Counted from the first letter of the stretch, positions 54,390-63,983 are shown. The stretch is DNA of 64,000 nucleotides from Eubacterium sp. AF16-48 (GCF_003479405.1 NZ_QUHB01000006.1:62001-126000), one strand, 5' to 3'. A program made the numbers and translations. Notes: generated from the sequence alone by a model not told the origin.

Positions 54390-57308
54390 ATGAGAAAAAA
54401 ATTTAAGAAAGTAATGGCTTCGCTGTTGGCATTAACCCTTGCCATAACACCGATTGCCATTCCAAAAGAAGTTAAGGCTGAAAGTAATATGCCGTCAGCC
54501 GTGGATTTAAGCACCAGCCCGTATTTTCCGGAAATTGAAAATCAGGGGCGGGTTGGCTGTTGTGTAGCTATGTCTGAGGTATATTATCAGTTTACTTATG
54601 AAATGAATAAGTCAATGAATGTTCCTTCCACAAGAGATAATGTATTTTCTCCATACGCTATATACAATATGTTTGATACATATAATGGTATAGAAGGAAT
54701 TGATGATTCTGAATGTTATGAAGTCCTACAAACATATGGGGTTCCATTATGGAAAGACACCAACTATGATTTTTCTACTGATAACTGTTATGCAGATAAC
54801 GATGTATGGTCAAATCGTACTAACTATAGGGTTTCAAGTTATTCCTATGAAACAAATGCATCTTTTTTTAACTGTGCTGGTGCTGATGCTAAAATAAAAG
54901 AAATCAAAAAATTATTGACAAATGGAAAAATAGTGTCCTTTAGTTCTTATGCACGTAGTTGGAATTTAGGAACAATCACAGACAGCTCTAATGGTTCTTC
55001 AAATAAAGCATTAACCGGAGACCGCATTGTTTATGGTTTAGATGGACAACAAGGTCCACACCGTGTTACCTTTGTAGGTTATGACGACAACATTTGGTTT
55101 GATTCAAACTATAACGGCAAAGTTGACGATGGTGAAATGGGGGCTTTCAAATTTGCAAACTCATGGGGCAAAAGCTGGGCTAACGATGGTTATTGTTGGA
55201 TGACTTATGACTCCATAAGAAAGGATTTTAATATGGTTGACAATATTAGCACCATTAATGTAGCACCTTATAATAGCGATTCTGATATTAAATTAGAAGT
55301 TGATGTGGATTCAGCCTGTCTTCATGATTCATTTTTAGAGCTTACTGCATATTCAAAGTATACAGAACAGAAATTTAAAGTTGATTTAGTTCCTTTTTAT
55401 ACATATAGTCAATCTGATCTGCGTAAATCTAAATCTCAGAAATTTTATTGTCGTGGTTTTATTACAGGTGAATCTAACGGAACCTTATCATATGATTTAG
55501 GTGTACTTATTCCGGAAATTAACCATAGCAATTTTAATGATTTTTATTATGAATTAACTGTAGTTGATTCCGGCAACGAGGAAGGATATACCTCTCTTAA
55601 TAATGCTTACATTTATGATTATAACGAAAATAGAATGGTAGGAAATTTTCAGTGCACTAAAGAAGAACTATCTAATAATTCACAAGCTTTACCATTCATA
55701 AATTATTTATGTGATGGATATGACTTTAAAGTAACTGATTTAAAATACACAAATCACACAATTACTTCTGATGATAAAAATATTATCAGCACAGGTGATA
55801 TTCTCAGTCTAACATCAACAGTGCAAAACGTAGGTTGTAGAAAAGCACCGGATAATACCAAATTAGGTGTTCTTTACACCATCACTGATGAAAATGGCAA
55901 TAACGTTAATATTCCTAATGTATGGAGCGATAGTTATGTAAACAAATCAGGACTTGATGCACATAAAAGTGTTGAATTGACATCTAACGGTGGTGCAAAC
56001 AATGGTAACGGAACATTTTCATTCTCTGAACCGGGAACATATAAAATTACTGCATGGGTAAATGACACAAATGATTTTCCTGATGAATTAGGTGGAAGAT
56101 TCTCTTCAAACAATAAGTTTACAATCACTGTAACAGTTATTCCTAATACTCCTTTTGAAGTAGAATCATGGGATATATCAAATGCAAATCCTGCTGTAGG
56201 TGAACCTGTAACCATTACTGCCAATTTAAAGGAATCATCCGATTGTGAAATCAGTATATCTGCCGTTACAGCAGGTTATTATCAATATAAATCTTACGAT
56301 TTTGCAGACGGAAATACTGCAACTATGACCTTTGATGATCCTGGAATATATTATCTCACGGCAAGAGTAAGAAGTAAAATCACCAAAATAGCTTTTTCTT
56401 ACGCTTTAAGAATTAATGTCCAAGAAGCTCAGGAAACCACAATGGTAGAAGAAACCACAACGGTTCCTGAAACTACTACTGTTGAGGAAACTACTACTGT
56501 TGAGGAAACTACTACTGTTGAGGAAACAAAGCCTTTAACAGTTGGTAAGCTAACCAGTGACACACTGACAAATACGAATAATAAAGTTAAGATGAACGAT
56601 ACTATTAATTTTAAGGTTAATGATGTCAATAAATCTAATGTTGCCACAAAAATTATCACTTATAGTCCATGGGATAAATACCGTACTCCATTGGATGAAA
56701 CAGATTTTGTTTCCGGTACATCTGTAGACCTAAAGGTAACCCAAACAGGTCAGTTATGCGCTTATGCAATCGTTAAAGATTTGGATTCAGGCAAAACTAC
56801 CGAAGTAAAATTCGACGATGTATTTAAATGCTATGAAACTGTTGGTGGATATGATTTCACTGTAAAACAGCTTACATGCGAAAATTATACAACAGGAAAA
56901 AATACCATATATTATTCTGATGGCACAATGAATAATTTTTACTCTAACGATATACACGTAGGAGATAAAATCAAATTTGGAGCAACTGTTTATAATGTAG
57001 GTGATGTAACATCTGACAGTGGTAAAAAGCTTGGTGTTCAGTTCCAAATCAACGGAAATACCTCTGATATTACATGGTGTGACAGTTTCTATAACCCTAA
57101 TGGTCTTTTACCGATTTCCGGAAGCAATAACGGTGTTTATCTCCTTGCCTGCGGTGGTTCTGTCAATAAGGAGGGTTATGTAACATTTTCACAGCCGGGA
57201 ACTTACAACATTACCGCATGGGTAAACGATACTAACGACTATGCTTCAGAATACGGAGGCTATCAGGCTGACAATAATAAGGTTACCTTCAAAGTTGTAG
57301 TTAAATAA
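54390..57308 (+). CDS. Secreted papain-family (C1) cysteine protease with CARDB-like domains
   Basis: The 972-residue protein has a signal peptide (about 1-31) and a C1A-type catalytic domain (about 35-290). The oxyanion Gln is Q52 and the nucleophile C58 in NQGRVGCCVAMSE, where the usual QGxCGSCW has lost its first Cys and the Trp; H224 (GPHRVTFVGYDD) and N257 (FANSWGKSW) complete the triad. A calcium-type loop DSNYNGKVDDGE precedes the Asn. Two CARDB-like domains (about 445-595 and 825-972) share NVG...AWVNDTNDF, separated by an Ig-like part and a Thr/Glu linker coded by an 18-base tandem repeat. It probably acts on proteins at the cell surface; no anchor signal was seen. Confidence 0.83.
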   Translation: MRKKFKKVMASLLALTLAITPIAIPKEVKAESNMPSAVDLSTSPYFPEIENQGRVGCCVAMSEVYYQFTYEMNKSMNVPSTRDNVFSPYAIYNMFDTYNGIEGIDDSECYEVLQTYGVPLWKDTNYDFSTDNCYADNDVWSNRTNYRVSSYSYETNASFFNCAGADAKIKEIKKLLTNGKIVSFSSYARSWNLGTITDSSNGSSNKALTGDRIVYGLDGQQGPHRVTFVGYDDNIWFDSNYNGKVDDGEMGAFKFANSWGKSWANDGYCWMTYDSIRKDFNMVDNISTINVAPYNSDSDIKLEVDVDSACLHDSFLELTAYSKYTEQKFKVDLVPFYTYSQSDLRKSKSQKFYCRGFITGESNGTLSYDLGVLIPEINHSNFNDFYYELTVVDSGNEEGYTSLNNAYIYDYNENRMVGNFQCTKEELSNNSQALPFINYLCDGYDFKVTDLKYTNHTITSDDKNIISTGDILSLTSTVQNVGCRKAPDNTKLGVLYTITDENGNNVNIPNVWSDSYVNKSGLDAHKSVELTSNGGANNGNGTFSFSEPGTYKITAWVNDTNDFPDELGGRFSSNNKFTITVTVIPNTPFEVESWDISNANPAVGEPVTITANLKESSDCEISISAVTAGYYQYKSYDFADGNTATMTFDDPGIYYLTARVRSKITKIAFSYALRINVQEAQETTMVEETTTVPETTTVEETTTVEETTTVEETKPLTVGKLTSDTLTNTNNKVKMNDTINFKVNDVNKSNVATKIITYSPWDKYRTPLDETDFVSGTSVDLKVTQTGQLCAYAIVKDLDSGKTTEVKFDDVFKCYETVGGYDFTVKQLTCENYTTGKNTIYYSDGTMNNFYSNDIHVGDKIKFGATVYNVGDVTSDSGKKLGVQFQINGNTSDITWCDSFYNPNGLLPISGSNNGVYLLACGGSVNKEGYVTFSQPGTYNITAWVNDTNDYASEYGGYQADNNKVTFKVVVK
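56472..56525 (+). repeat. 18-base tandem repeat, three perfect copies, in the protease linker
   Basis: The unit ACTACTACTGTTGAGGAA occurs three times head to tail and encodes TTTVEE. A diverged related unit precedes it. Its length is a multiple of three, so copy-number changes keep the frame. Confidence 0.9.
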
Positions 57309-57340
57309 AATATACGTTTTCTTAAAACGTACCTAAAGTA

Positions 57341-57377
57341 AAAGAGTGATTACATATTGCATGTAACCACTCTTTTT
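57341..57377. terminator. Terminator between the protease and GH16 genes
   Basis: AAAGAGTGATTACAT pairs with ATGTAACCACTCTTT with one mismatch, followed by T's. A smaller perfect hairpin (ACGTTTT/AAAACGT) lies before it at 57314-57330. Confidence 0.8.
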
Positions 57378-57382
57378 ATTGG

Positions 57383-57410
57383 CCCGGAATGCGGTTATAC
57401 CGCCTCCGGG
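57383..57410. other. GC-rich nested hairpin of unknown role
   Basis: CCCGG (57383-57387) pairs with CCGGG (57406-57410), and inside it GCGGT (57391-57395) pairs with ACCGC (57399-57403) around a three-base loop. No T run follows on either strand. A second nested hairpin lies at 57441-57470 (ACGTT/AACGT enclosing GAAG/CTTC). Confidence 0.4.
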
Positions 57411-57472
57411 AATTATTACTTAAACAGTCAAATCAACTTTACGTTTTTTGAAGGGGGGCTTCTGCAACGTAA

Positions 57473-59383
57473 TTAATCAACTAATACAAATTTCCAAAGC
57501 TGATTTGCCTGCTGATAGTAATCATACTGTTGAACATTAGCACCACTTGCCGTTGACCATCCTGAAACGTCAAGACACTTGTTGCTGTTTTTGTTTATTA
57601 TGCTTGAATATCCATCTCCAACTTCCGTCAGCCACCACTGCTGATTTGACTGACTGTTTCCACAATCCCACATCTGTACATTAGCACCATTATTCTTTGA
57701 CCATGCATCAACATCAAGTGCCTTACCATTTATTACACTTGTAATGGTGTAACTATAGTCACTGTTTTGATGAATGTACCACTTTTGTGCATTTGTTCCG
57801 TTGCTGTCCCATTGCTGAACATTAGCTCCATTATTTGTATTAGAACCTGAAACATCCAAAACTTTTCCACTATGTTTATTTATAATAGTATATTTTGCTT
57901 TTTCCACTTTAATTGATGAAGTAATATCATTAAAATCACTTCCTATCCAGCTTGTATCATTAGTAATAACCTTTGTTCTTCCGCTAAAATTATCATCTGC
58001 ATACAAAGTTACCTTGTATCCAAAAGGAACTTTCAAAGATGACAAATCATCGTTTTTAAATCCCTTTGCCTGTAATGATGCCAGATTATAACTGCCTTCA
58101 CCTAAGGATGCCACTCTTCCTCCGTAATTAATATCCTGATATATGTATATATTCCCTGATGATGAATTTACATTGGATGTGTTTCCTGAGGAACCTCCTG
58201 AACTTCCACCTGACTTATGAGTATATGTGTAAGCTTCGGTATCCCTTGTGTATCCTGATGTATTGCAGTACGTAAACCAATATTTTACATTGTCGCCTGA
58301 ATTTAATCCGTTAATAGTATATGTAGCCTTGCTTCCTGACTGAGTCATTCTTACATTCTGCTGTCCTCCGCCATTTACGGAATAATGAATGTCTGTCCAC
58401 TTTGAATCATTTACATATGCTGTTGCTGAATTAGAACCTGCATAATTCATTCCCATACCATTTGATGGTGTGGAAGTTGAACCTGAATTTCCTGATGAAT
58501 TTCCACCTGAAGATGTGTTATTTCCATCCACATTATTAGATGATGAACTTGAATATGAAGGATTATCCTGATATACACGAACATAATCCACTTTCATTTC
58601 CTGCGGAAATGCGTTATTGTCAATGGAAAATCCCGGCCAGTTTCCTCCTACTGCCACATTTAATAACAGATAAAACGGTTTGTGAAATTCATCAGTATCT
58701 CCCGCATTGTTTTCAATATACATCTCGTAAATTTTATTTCCGTCTACAAACATTCGTATATACTGATTATCCCATTGTAAACCGTATGTATGATACTGGG
58801 TCCTGTCAAAGTTTCCTGATGACTTGCCATATTCTGCATGTCCGTTACAATTCCAGTGACATGTTCCATATGTTTTGCTTTCTGCGTTAATAGCCTCCAT
58901 AATGTCTATCTCTCCACATGACGGCCACCCCACGCTTCCTATATTAGCTCCCAGCATCCAGAATGCCGGCCATATTCCCTGACTGGCAGGAAGTGCTATT
59001 CTTGCTTCAACATATCCGTATGTAAATGTAAATTTGCCATTGGTATTAAGTCTTGCAGATGTATAATTCATTCCGCCATAAGACTCTTTCTTGGCTCTGA
59101 TATGCAATGCTCCCCCTGAAACATACGCATTGTCAGACCTGTTTGTATAATACTGCTGTTCATTGTTTCCCCATCCGCTAGAACCTGTTCCTATTTCATA
59201 TCCCCATTTAGATGTATCAATAGATGCCCCGTTAAACTCATCGCTCCATACCATTTTAGATGACGTTGTAGGTGCTGCTGTTACATCTTTTGACATCTTA
59301 AGTGACGTAAATGTCATTGATGACACAATCATTGCCAGAGACAATACAGATGCTGCCGTTTTCTTTAACAACTGTTTTCTCAT
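57473..59383 (-). CDS. Secreted GH16 laminarinase-type glucanase with CBM56-like, crystallin and ricin domains
   Basis: The 636-residue protein has a signal peptide (about 1-36), a GH16 domain (about 43-272) with catalytic motif GEIDIMEA (E158, D160, E163; the extra Met in ExDxxE is typical of laminarinases, not lichenases), a Ser/Gly linker, a CBM56-like module (about 318-390; DIHYSVNGGGQQNVRM), a beta/gamma-crystallin-like domain (about 411-495) and a ricin-type beta-trefoil (about 497-636) with repeated QQW/GANVQ motifs. It should cut beta-1,3-glucans outside the cell. AAGGAAGGAG precedes the ATG. Confidence 0.9.
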   Translation of the reverse strand: MRKQLLKKTAASVLSLAMIVSSMTFTSLKMSKDVTAAPTTSSKMVWSDEFNGASIDTSKWGYEIGTGSSGWGNNEQQYYTNRSDNAYVSGGALHIRAKKESYGGMNYTSARLNTNGKFTFTYGYVEARIALPASQGIWPAFWMLGANIGSVGWPSCGEIDIMEAINAESKTYGTCHWNCNGHAEYGKSSGNFDRTQYHTYGLQWDNQYIRMFVDGNKIYEMYIENNAGDTDEFHKPFYLLLNVAVGGNWPGFSIDNNAFPQEMKVDYVRVYQDNPSYSSSSSNNVDGNNTSSGGNSSGNSGSTSTPSNGMGMNYAGSNSATAYVNDSKWTDIHYSVNGGGQQNVRMTQSGSKATYTINGLNSGDNVKYWFTYCNTSGYTRDTEAYTYTHKSGGSSGGSSGNTSNVNSSSGNIYIYQDINYGGRVASLGEGSYNLASLQAKGFKNDDLSSLKVPFGYKVTLYADDNFSGRTKVITNDTSWIGSDFNDITSSIKVEKAKYTIINKHSGKVLDVSGSNTNNGANVQQWDSNGTNAQKWYIHQNSDYSYTITSVINGKALDVDAWSKNNGANVQMWDCGNSQSNQQWWLTEVGDGYSSIINKNSNKCLDVSGWSTASGANVQQYDYYQQANQLWKFVLVD

Positions 59384-59525
59384 AAAAAAACTCCTTCCTT
59401 ATATATTTTTAATTTTACGTTCCAATAAATCTACTTACAGTATAAAAAATTTAAATATATAAAAAAGGGGTTAATTTTATAAAAAAGTGGCTAGATTTTA
59501 TTTTATTATGGTTAATTAATTATTT

Positions 59526-60320
59526 TTACATAAAAATCCATTTTTTAATCATTACCAATAACAATATGTGTAACGGATAAAATACATAAAAAACATATTT
59601 GCCCTTTCTACATCCTGCTTTTCCATTATACAAAGCTATCGGCAATATGCTTAATACTCCTGCCCATTGTATTCCATATCCAAACATTCCCATATTAAAT
59701 ACTACATTGGATGCAATTTTTCCTATGTGGTGTTTTCTGAAAACATAGAAGCATATGATTAAAAGAATTCCTGCGTAGGAATAAGATGTATTTAAAAAAT
59801 ATGCCGCCCCAAAACCCAGTGCCATAACTATCAATTCAGCTAAATAATTAAGTCGTAACACACCTACTTTGCTGACTAATTTTTCAGGGTATCTTATGGC
59901 AAAACCTGTTATTAAGTCAAGTGCCCATATAACCATAAATCCGAAAAACAAGGTGAACATAACATTTTGCTTTTCCAGATTAAAGAAGCTGCCATACATC
60001 ATATCATATGGAACTTCTGATATCAGTGCAAATATTCCCAGCCTTGTAGCATAACTCATCCGGTTTTTAGTATGAAAATATCCCTCAACCAACACAAAAC
60101 AGAATATAGGAAAACTTATTCTTCCCACAATTCTGAATGCCTCATACATGTTTCCATAATCTGTAAGTAAAATTACCGCAACGTGGTCAAAAATCATGGT
60201 CACCATTGCTATGATTTTCAATGTAAAGGTAGTAAGTCCCCACCTGTCAAGATTAAGGTATGCTCCAATACCCTTATTATCAAATTCCTTCAACTTATAT
60301 CTCCCATTATTTATTCTCAT
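59526..60320 (-). CDS. TraX-family membrane protein
   Basis: The protein has about eight membrane helices and the TraX signature: LTTFTLKIIAMVTMIFDHVA near its start, RISFPIFCFVLVEGYFHTKN, and SEVPYDMMYGSF. TraX acetylates F-pilin in plasmids, but chromosomal relatives in Firmicutes are uncharacterised membrane acyltransferase-like proteins. I give the ATG at 60320 (264 residues), which overlaps the end of the GlgX-like gene by 14 bases. A TTG with GGGAG eight bases upstream, eight codons in, is an alternative start. No conjugation genes are nearby. Confidence 0.8.
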   Translation of the reverse strand: MRINNGRYKLKEFDNKGIGAYLNLDRWGLTTFTLKIIAMVTMIFDHVAVILLTDYGNMYEAFRIVGRISFPIFCFVLVEGYFHTKNRMSYATRLGIFALISEVPYDMMYGSFFNLEKQNVMFTLFFGFMVIWALDLITGFAIRYPEKLVSKVGVLRLNYLAELIVMALGFGAAYFLNTSYSYAGILLIICFYVFRKHHIGKIASNVVFNMGMFGYGIQWAGVLSILPIALYNGKAGCRKGKYVFYVFYPLHILLLVMIKKWIFM

Positions 60321-62151
60321 CACCGGCAACTAACACGCTAATGCTTCTTCCCGGTGCCTCATACATTCTGTCAATATCACAGTCCTTTTTGTTTCCATCT
60401 GTGGAAAATTCAAGGTGCCATTTTTTCTTATTTCTGACAGACGGAACTCCAAACTCCTGATTTTCCCAATACATATTGTAAGCTATATATATATCCTGTT
60501 CTTCCCCTGCCTTGTCTAACAATGCGTATTTTCCGCAATACATAACTGAAAAATGTCTGTTAAAATGACTAAAGTCCGCATACCATGCCTTTGATCCATG
60601 ATAAGACATATCCGGAAGACCGTAAGATTTATAATCCATTTGTCTTGTTTCCTGAGACAAATGAAGAACCTTATGCTTTTTCCTGAAAGCTATAATATTT
60701 TTTGTAAATTCCAGTATTTCCTTTGCCATGGCGTTGGTATTCCAGTTAGTCCATGATATTTCATTATCAAGACAATATGGATTGTTATTTCCCTTTTGGG
60801 AATTACACATTTCATCTCCTGCATACAGCATAGGGACTCCCTGACTTAAAAATACCAGACACAGGGCATTTTTTATCTGCCTTTTTCTCAAATCCATGAT
60901 TTTCCGCTTTCTGGTATCACCTTCCGCGCCGCAATTCCAGCTGTAATTATACACTGCACCGTCCCTGTTATTTTCACCATTTGCCTCGTTATATTTTCTG
61001 TCATAAGAAACAGTATCGTACAATGTAAATGTATTATGGTTTGCCACATAATTTACCACTGCCACTCCCGGAGGATTAGCTTTTATCTTATATGCCATTG
61101 TGTTTAGCATATCCTCATCCCCCTTAATAAACCGCCTTGCGCAAACCATAAAGTCATCGTTAAAGTTGGCAATATTTCTGATTTCACTTTTTCTGCCATA
61201 AAAATCAGTATTATTTGAAAAACTATATGTGAAAATCTTAGTTGTACATAAAAGATTATCTGTTTCTACCATTCGCATAACTGCCTCTTCGCAGTTTGCA
61301 TGTATTCCATCTATGTGATATTCCATAACCCAATAATGAAGACAGTCTAAAATAAGCTTAGGATTAGTTCCCTGAGGGAAGAAAAATTCCATGGAAATCT
61401 CTATTCCGTTTTTGTGAAGCTCCCTTACCAGATATTTAAACTCTTCCACCTCTCCTCCCGGAGTGTTAGTCCATGCAAAGGATGCCTTAGGTGCAAATGC
61501 ATAACCGTCAGTATATCCCCAGTAATTAAGTACCGGCGACTCTATGGCAAACTGTCCCTTCATGGAAGTTGCGTTTTCTTTTTTTATTTCATTAAATTCA
61601 TATGCCGGCATAAGCTCAATCATATTTATGCCTAACTCTTTTAAATATGGGATTTTCTCAACAATACCTAAATACGTTCCCTTGTGTTTTACCTTTGATG
61701 TGGCATGCTTTGTAAATCCTCTTACATGCATACGATATAAAATAGTTTCGTCAAAAGGAATATTCAAAGGTGCATCCTGCTGCCAGTCATAATCATCATT
61801 TATAATAATACCTTTTAGATTATCACACGCCTTCCCCCAATTCTTTTTTCCTGAAAGTGCCTTTGCATATTCATCAGTAACTATTTCTCCATCCACGGAA
61901 AAATTATAATAATATTTTGAATAATCAAGTCCAGACACACTCATGGCGTACACATTTCCTATGACCTGTGCGTTTTCAAAGGGAATACGTGCAACCTCCT
62001 CGTCTTTTCCTTTTTCATACAAAACTACCTGGCAATTGCTGCCATATTTAGCTGTAATTGCGAAATTCACCTCATCGCCTATTACCGTAACTCCCATAAG
62101 CAATGGATTTCCTCTGTATACTTTAATGTTTTCTAAAAGTTTATTATTCAT
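60307..62151 (-). CDS. GlgX/isoamylase-like GH13 protein lacking all catalytic residues
   Basis: The 614-residue protein aligns along its length with GlgX-type debranching enzymes: an N-terminal CBM48-like domain (about 12-110), ILYRMHVRGFTKH, LKELGINMIELMP, VSYDRKYNEANGENNRDG and LSQGVPMLYAGDE. But region I is MEFFFPQGT instead of DVVYNHT, region II is DGIHAN instead of DGFRFD (nucleophile now N286, Arg now H284), region III (about 300-315) has no Glu, and region IV is NHNTF instead of AHDGF (Asp now N373). It cannot work as a normal GH13 hydrolase. It may bind glycogen or starch, or regulate. It has no signal peptide and precedes traX. Confidence 0.88.
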   Translation of the reverse strand: MNNKLLENIKVYRGNPLLMGVTVIGDEVNFAITAKYGSNCQVVLYEKGKDEEVARIPFENAQVIGNVYAMSVSGLDYSKYYYNFSVDGEIVTDEYAKALSGKKNWGKACDNLKGIIINDDYDWQQDAPLNIPFDETILYRMHVRGFTKHATSKVKHKGTYLGIVEKIPYLKELGINMIELMPAYEFNEIKKENATSMKGQFAIESPVLNYWGYTDGYAFAPKASFAWTNTPGGEVEEFKYLVRELHKNGIEISMEFFFPQGTNPKLILDCLHYWVMEYHIDGIHANCEEAVMRMVETDNLLCTTKIFTYSFSNNTDFYGRKSEIRNIANFNDDFMVCARRFIKGDEDMLNTMAYKIKANPPGVAVVNYVANHNTFTLYDTVSYDRKYNEANGENNRDGAVYNYSWNCGAEGDTRKRKIMDLRKRQIKNALCLVFLSQGVPMLYAGDEMCNSQKGNNNPYCLDNEISWTNWNTNAMAKEILEFTKNIIAFRKKHKVLHLSQETRQMDYKSYGLPDMSYHGSKAWYADFSHFNRHFSVMYCGKYALLDKAGEEQDIYIAYNMYWENQEFGVPSVRNKKKWHLEFSTDGNKKDCDIDRMYEAPGRSISVLVAGDENK

Positions 62152-62247
62152 GATGTCTCCCTTTCACGCCTTAAAACGAAATGATATGAAAATAATTATA
62201 ACACATAAGTTATTAATTTCACTACCTATTTTATATGGGGATTAACG

Positions 62248-62276
62248 TTGCTTTAATGTAAAAAAACTGATATACT
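62248..62276 (+). promoter_or_regulatory. Promoter of the ABC-F gene
   Basis: TTGCTT (62248-62253) and TATACT (62271-62276) are 17 bases apart, 54 bases before the start codon. Confidence 0.6.
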
Positions 62277-62330
62277 TTGATTTGCAATTAATTTAGTAAA
62301 TAATATCAAATATATAAGCGAGGTTTTAAA

Positions 62331-63965
62331 ATGATAAGTACAAGCAACATATCACTGCGTTTTGGCAAAAAGGCACTTTTTGAAGATGTTAATATTAAAT
62401 TTGTGCCGGGACACTGTTACGGTCTTATCGGTGCCAACGGTGCCGGAAAGTCAACTTTTTTGAAAATTCTTACAGGTGAAATTGAGCCAACCAGTGGTGA
62501 AGTTATTATTACCCCGGGTGAGCGTCTTTCCTTCTTAAAGCAGGATCATTTCCAGTACGATGAATATACTGTTCTTGATACTGTTATTATGGGAAACCAG
62601 CGTCTTTATGACATTATGAAGGAAAAAGAAGCCATTTACATGAAGGAAGACTTTACTGACGAAGACGGTATCCGTGCTTCTGAGCTTGAAGGCGAGTTTG
62701 CTGAAATGAACGGCTGGGAAGCTGAGTCTGATGCAGCTACTCTTTTAAACGGACTTGGTGTTGACACTGAATACCATTACAGTCTTATGAAAGATTTAAC
62801 CGGTTCACTAAAGGTTAAGGTTTTATTAGCTCAGGCTTTATTTGGAAATCCTGATATTTTGTTATTAGATGAGCCTACTAACCATTTGGATTTGGATGCC
62901 ATTGCATGGCTTGAGGAATTTTTGATTAACTTTGATAATACTGTTATCGTAGTTTCTCATGACAGATATTTCCTTAACAAAGTATGTACTCAGATTGCAG
63001 ACATTGACTACGCCAAGATTCAGTTATATGCCGGAAACTACGATTTCTGGTATGAATCAAGCCAGTTAATTGTTAAGCAGATGAAGGAAGCTAACAGAAA
63101 GAAAGAAGAAAAAATCAAGGAATTGCAGGAATTTATTCAGCGATTCAGTGCCAATGCTTCAAAGTCAAAACAGGCTACATCAAGAAAACGTGCATTGGAA
63201 AAAATTGAGTTGGATGAAATTAAACCTTCCAGCAGAAAATATCCATATATAGATTTCAGACCTGACAGGGAAATTGGAAATGAAGTTCTTACTGTGGAAC
63301 ATCTTTCAAAAACAATTGACGGTATTAAAGTATTAGATGACATTTCCTTTATAATCGGACGTGAAGACAAGGTTGCCTTTGTAGGTTCTAACGGTTTAGC
63401 CAAAACCACTCTATTCCGTATTCTTACAGGAGAGATTGAGCCTGACGAAGGAAGTTATAAATGGGGCATAACAACCAGCCAGTCCTACTTCCCTAAGGAT
63501 AACACAAAGGATTTTGATTCAGATGATGTTATTGTTGACTGGCTTACACAGTATTCTGAAAACAAGGATGCCACATATGTCCGTGGATTCCTTGGAAGAA
63601 TGTTATTTGCGGGAGATGACGGAATGAAGAAAGTCCGTGTTTTATCCGGTGGTGAAAAAGTCAGGGTAATGCTATCTAAGCTTATGATTAGCGGTGCTAA
63701 TGTTTTAATTATTGACGAACCTACTGACCACCTTGACATGGAAAGTATCACTGCCCTTAACAACGGTTTAATTAAATTCCCGGGAGTTTTACTTTTCTCT
63801 TCAAGAGATCATCAGGTTGTTCAGACAACAGCAAACCGTATTATGGAAATTGTAAACGGCAAGTTAATTGATAAAATTACTACTTATGATGAATATCTTG
63901 AAAATGATGAAATGGCAAGAAAAAGAACTATTTACACAACAGAAGGAATGGACATTGATGATTAA
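62331..63965 (+). CDS. ABC-F family ATPase (YkpA/YbiT-like)
   Basis: The 544-residue soluble protein has two ATP-binding cassettes joined by a charged linker (about 245-290). The first has Walker A GANGAGKST, signature LTGSLKVKVLLAQ and Walker B LLLDEPTNHLD; the second has GSNGLAKTT, LSGGEKVRVMLSK and IIDEPTDHLD. There are no membrane helices. ABC-F proteins bind the ribosome E site and modulate translation; some give antibiotic resistance. The Ala in the second Walker A (GLAK) is, as I recall, usual for the Firmicutes YkpA-type group, so I do not treat it as a defect. It is followed by another gene 18 bases on. Confidence 0.93.
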   Translation: MISTSNISLRFGKKALFEDVNIKFVPGHCYGLIGANGAGKSTFLKILTGEIEPTSGEVIITPGERLSFLKQDHFQYDEYTVLDTVIMGNQRLYDIMKEKEAIYMKEDFTDEDGIRASELEGEFAEMNGWEAESDAATLLNGLGVDTEYHYSLMKDLTGSLKVKVLLAQALFGNPDILLLDEPTNHLDLDAIAWLEEFLINFDNTVIVVSHDRYFLNKVCTQIADIDYAKIQLYAGNYDFWYESSQLIVKQMKEANRKKEEKIKELQEFIQRFSANASKSKQATSRKRALEKIELDEIKPSSRKYPYIDFRPDREIGNEVLTVEHLSKTIDGIKVLDDISFIIGREDKVAFVGSNGLAKTTLFRILTGEIEPDEGSYKWGITTSQSYFPKDNTKDFDSDDVIVDWLTQYSENKDATYVRGFLGRMLFAGDDGMKKVRVLSGGEKVRVMLSKLMISGANVLIIDEPTDHLDMESITALNNGLIKFPGVLLFSSRDHQVVQTTANRIMEIVNGKLIDKITTYDEYLENDEMARKRTIYTTEGMDIDD

Positions 63966-63983
63966 TGCCATTTAGGAGGCTTT

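Noticed and set aside
56429..56659. Minus-strand open frame over the Thr/Glu linker of the protease
   Set aside because: It is a shadow frame of the 18-base repeat, has no binding site, and reads as low-complexity VVVSSTVVVS.
59526..60320. Conjugative element, because of the TraX-like protein
   Set aside because: No other transfer, mobilisation or integrase genes are in the window, and chromosomal TraX-like proteins are common in Firmicutes.
63361..63430. Walker A defect (GLAK) in the second cassette of the ABC-F protein
   Set aside because: From memory this variant is usual in the YkpA/YbiT-type Firmicutes proteins, so it is not evidence of loss of function.
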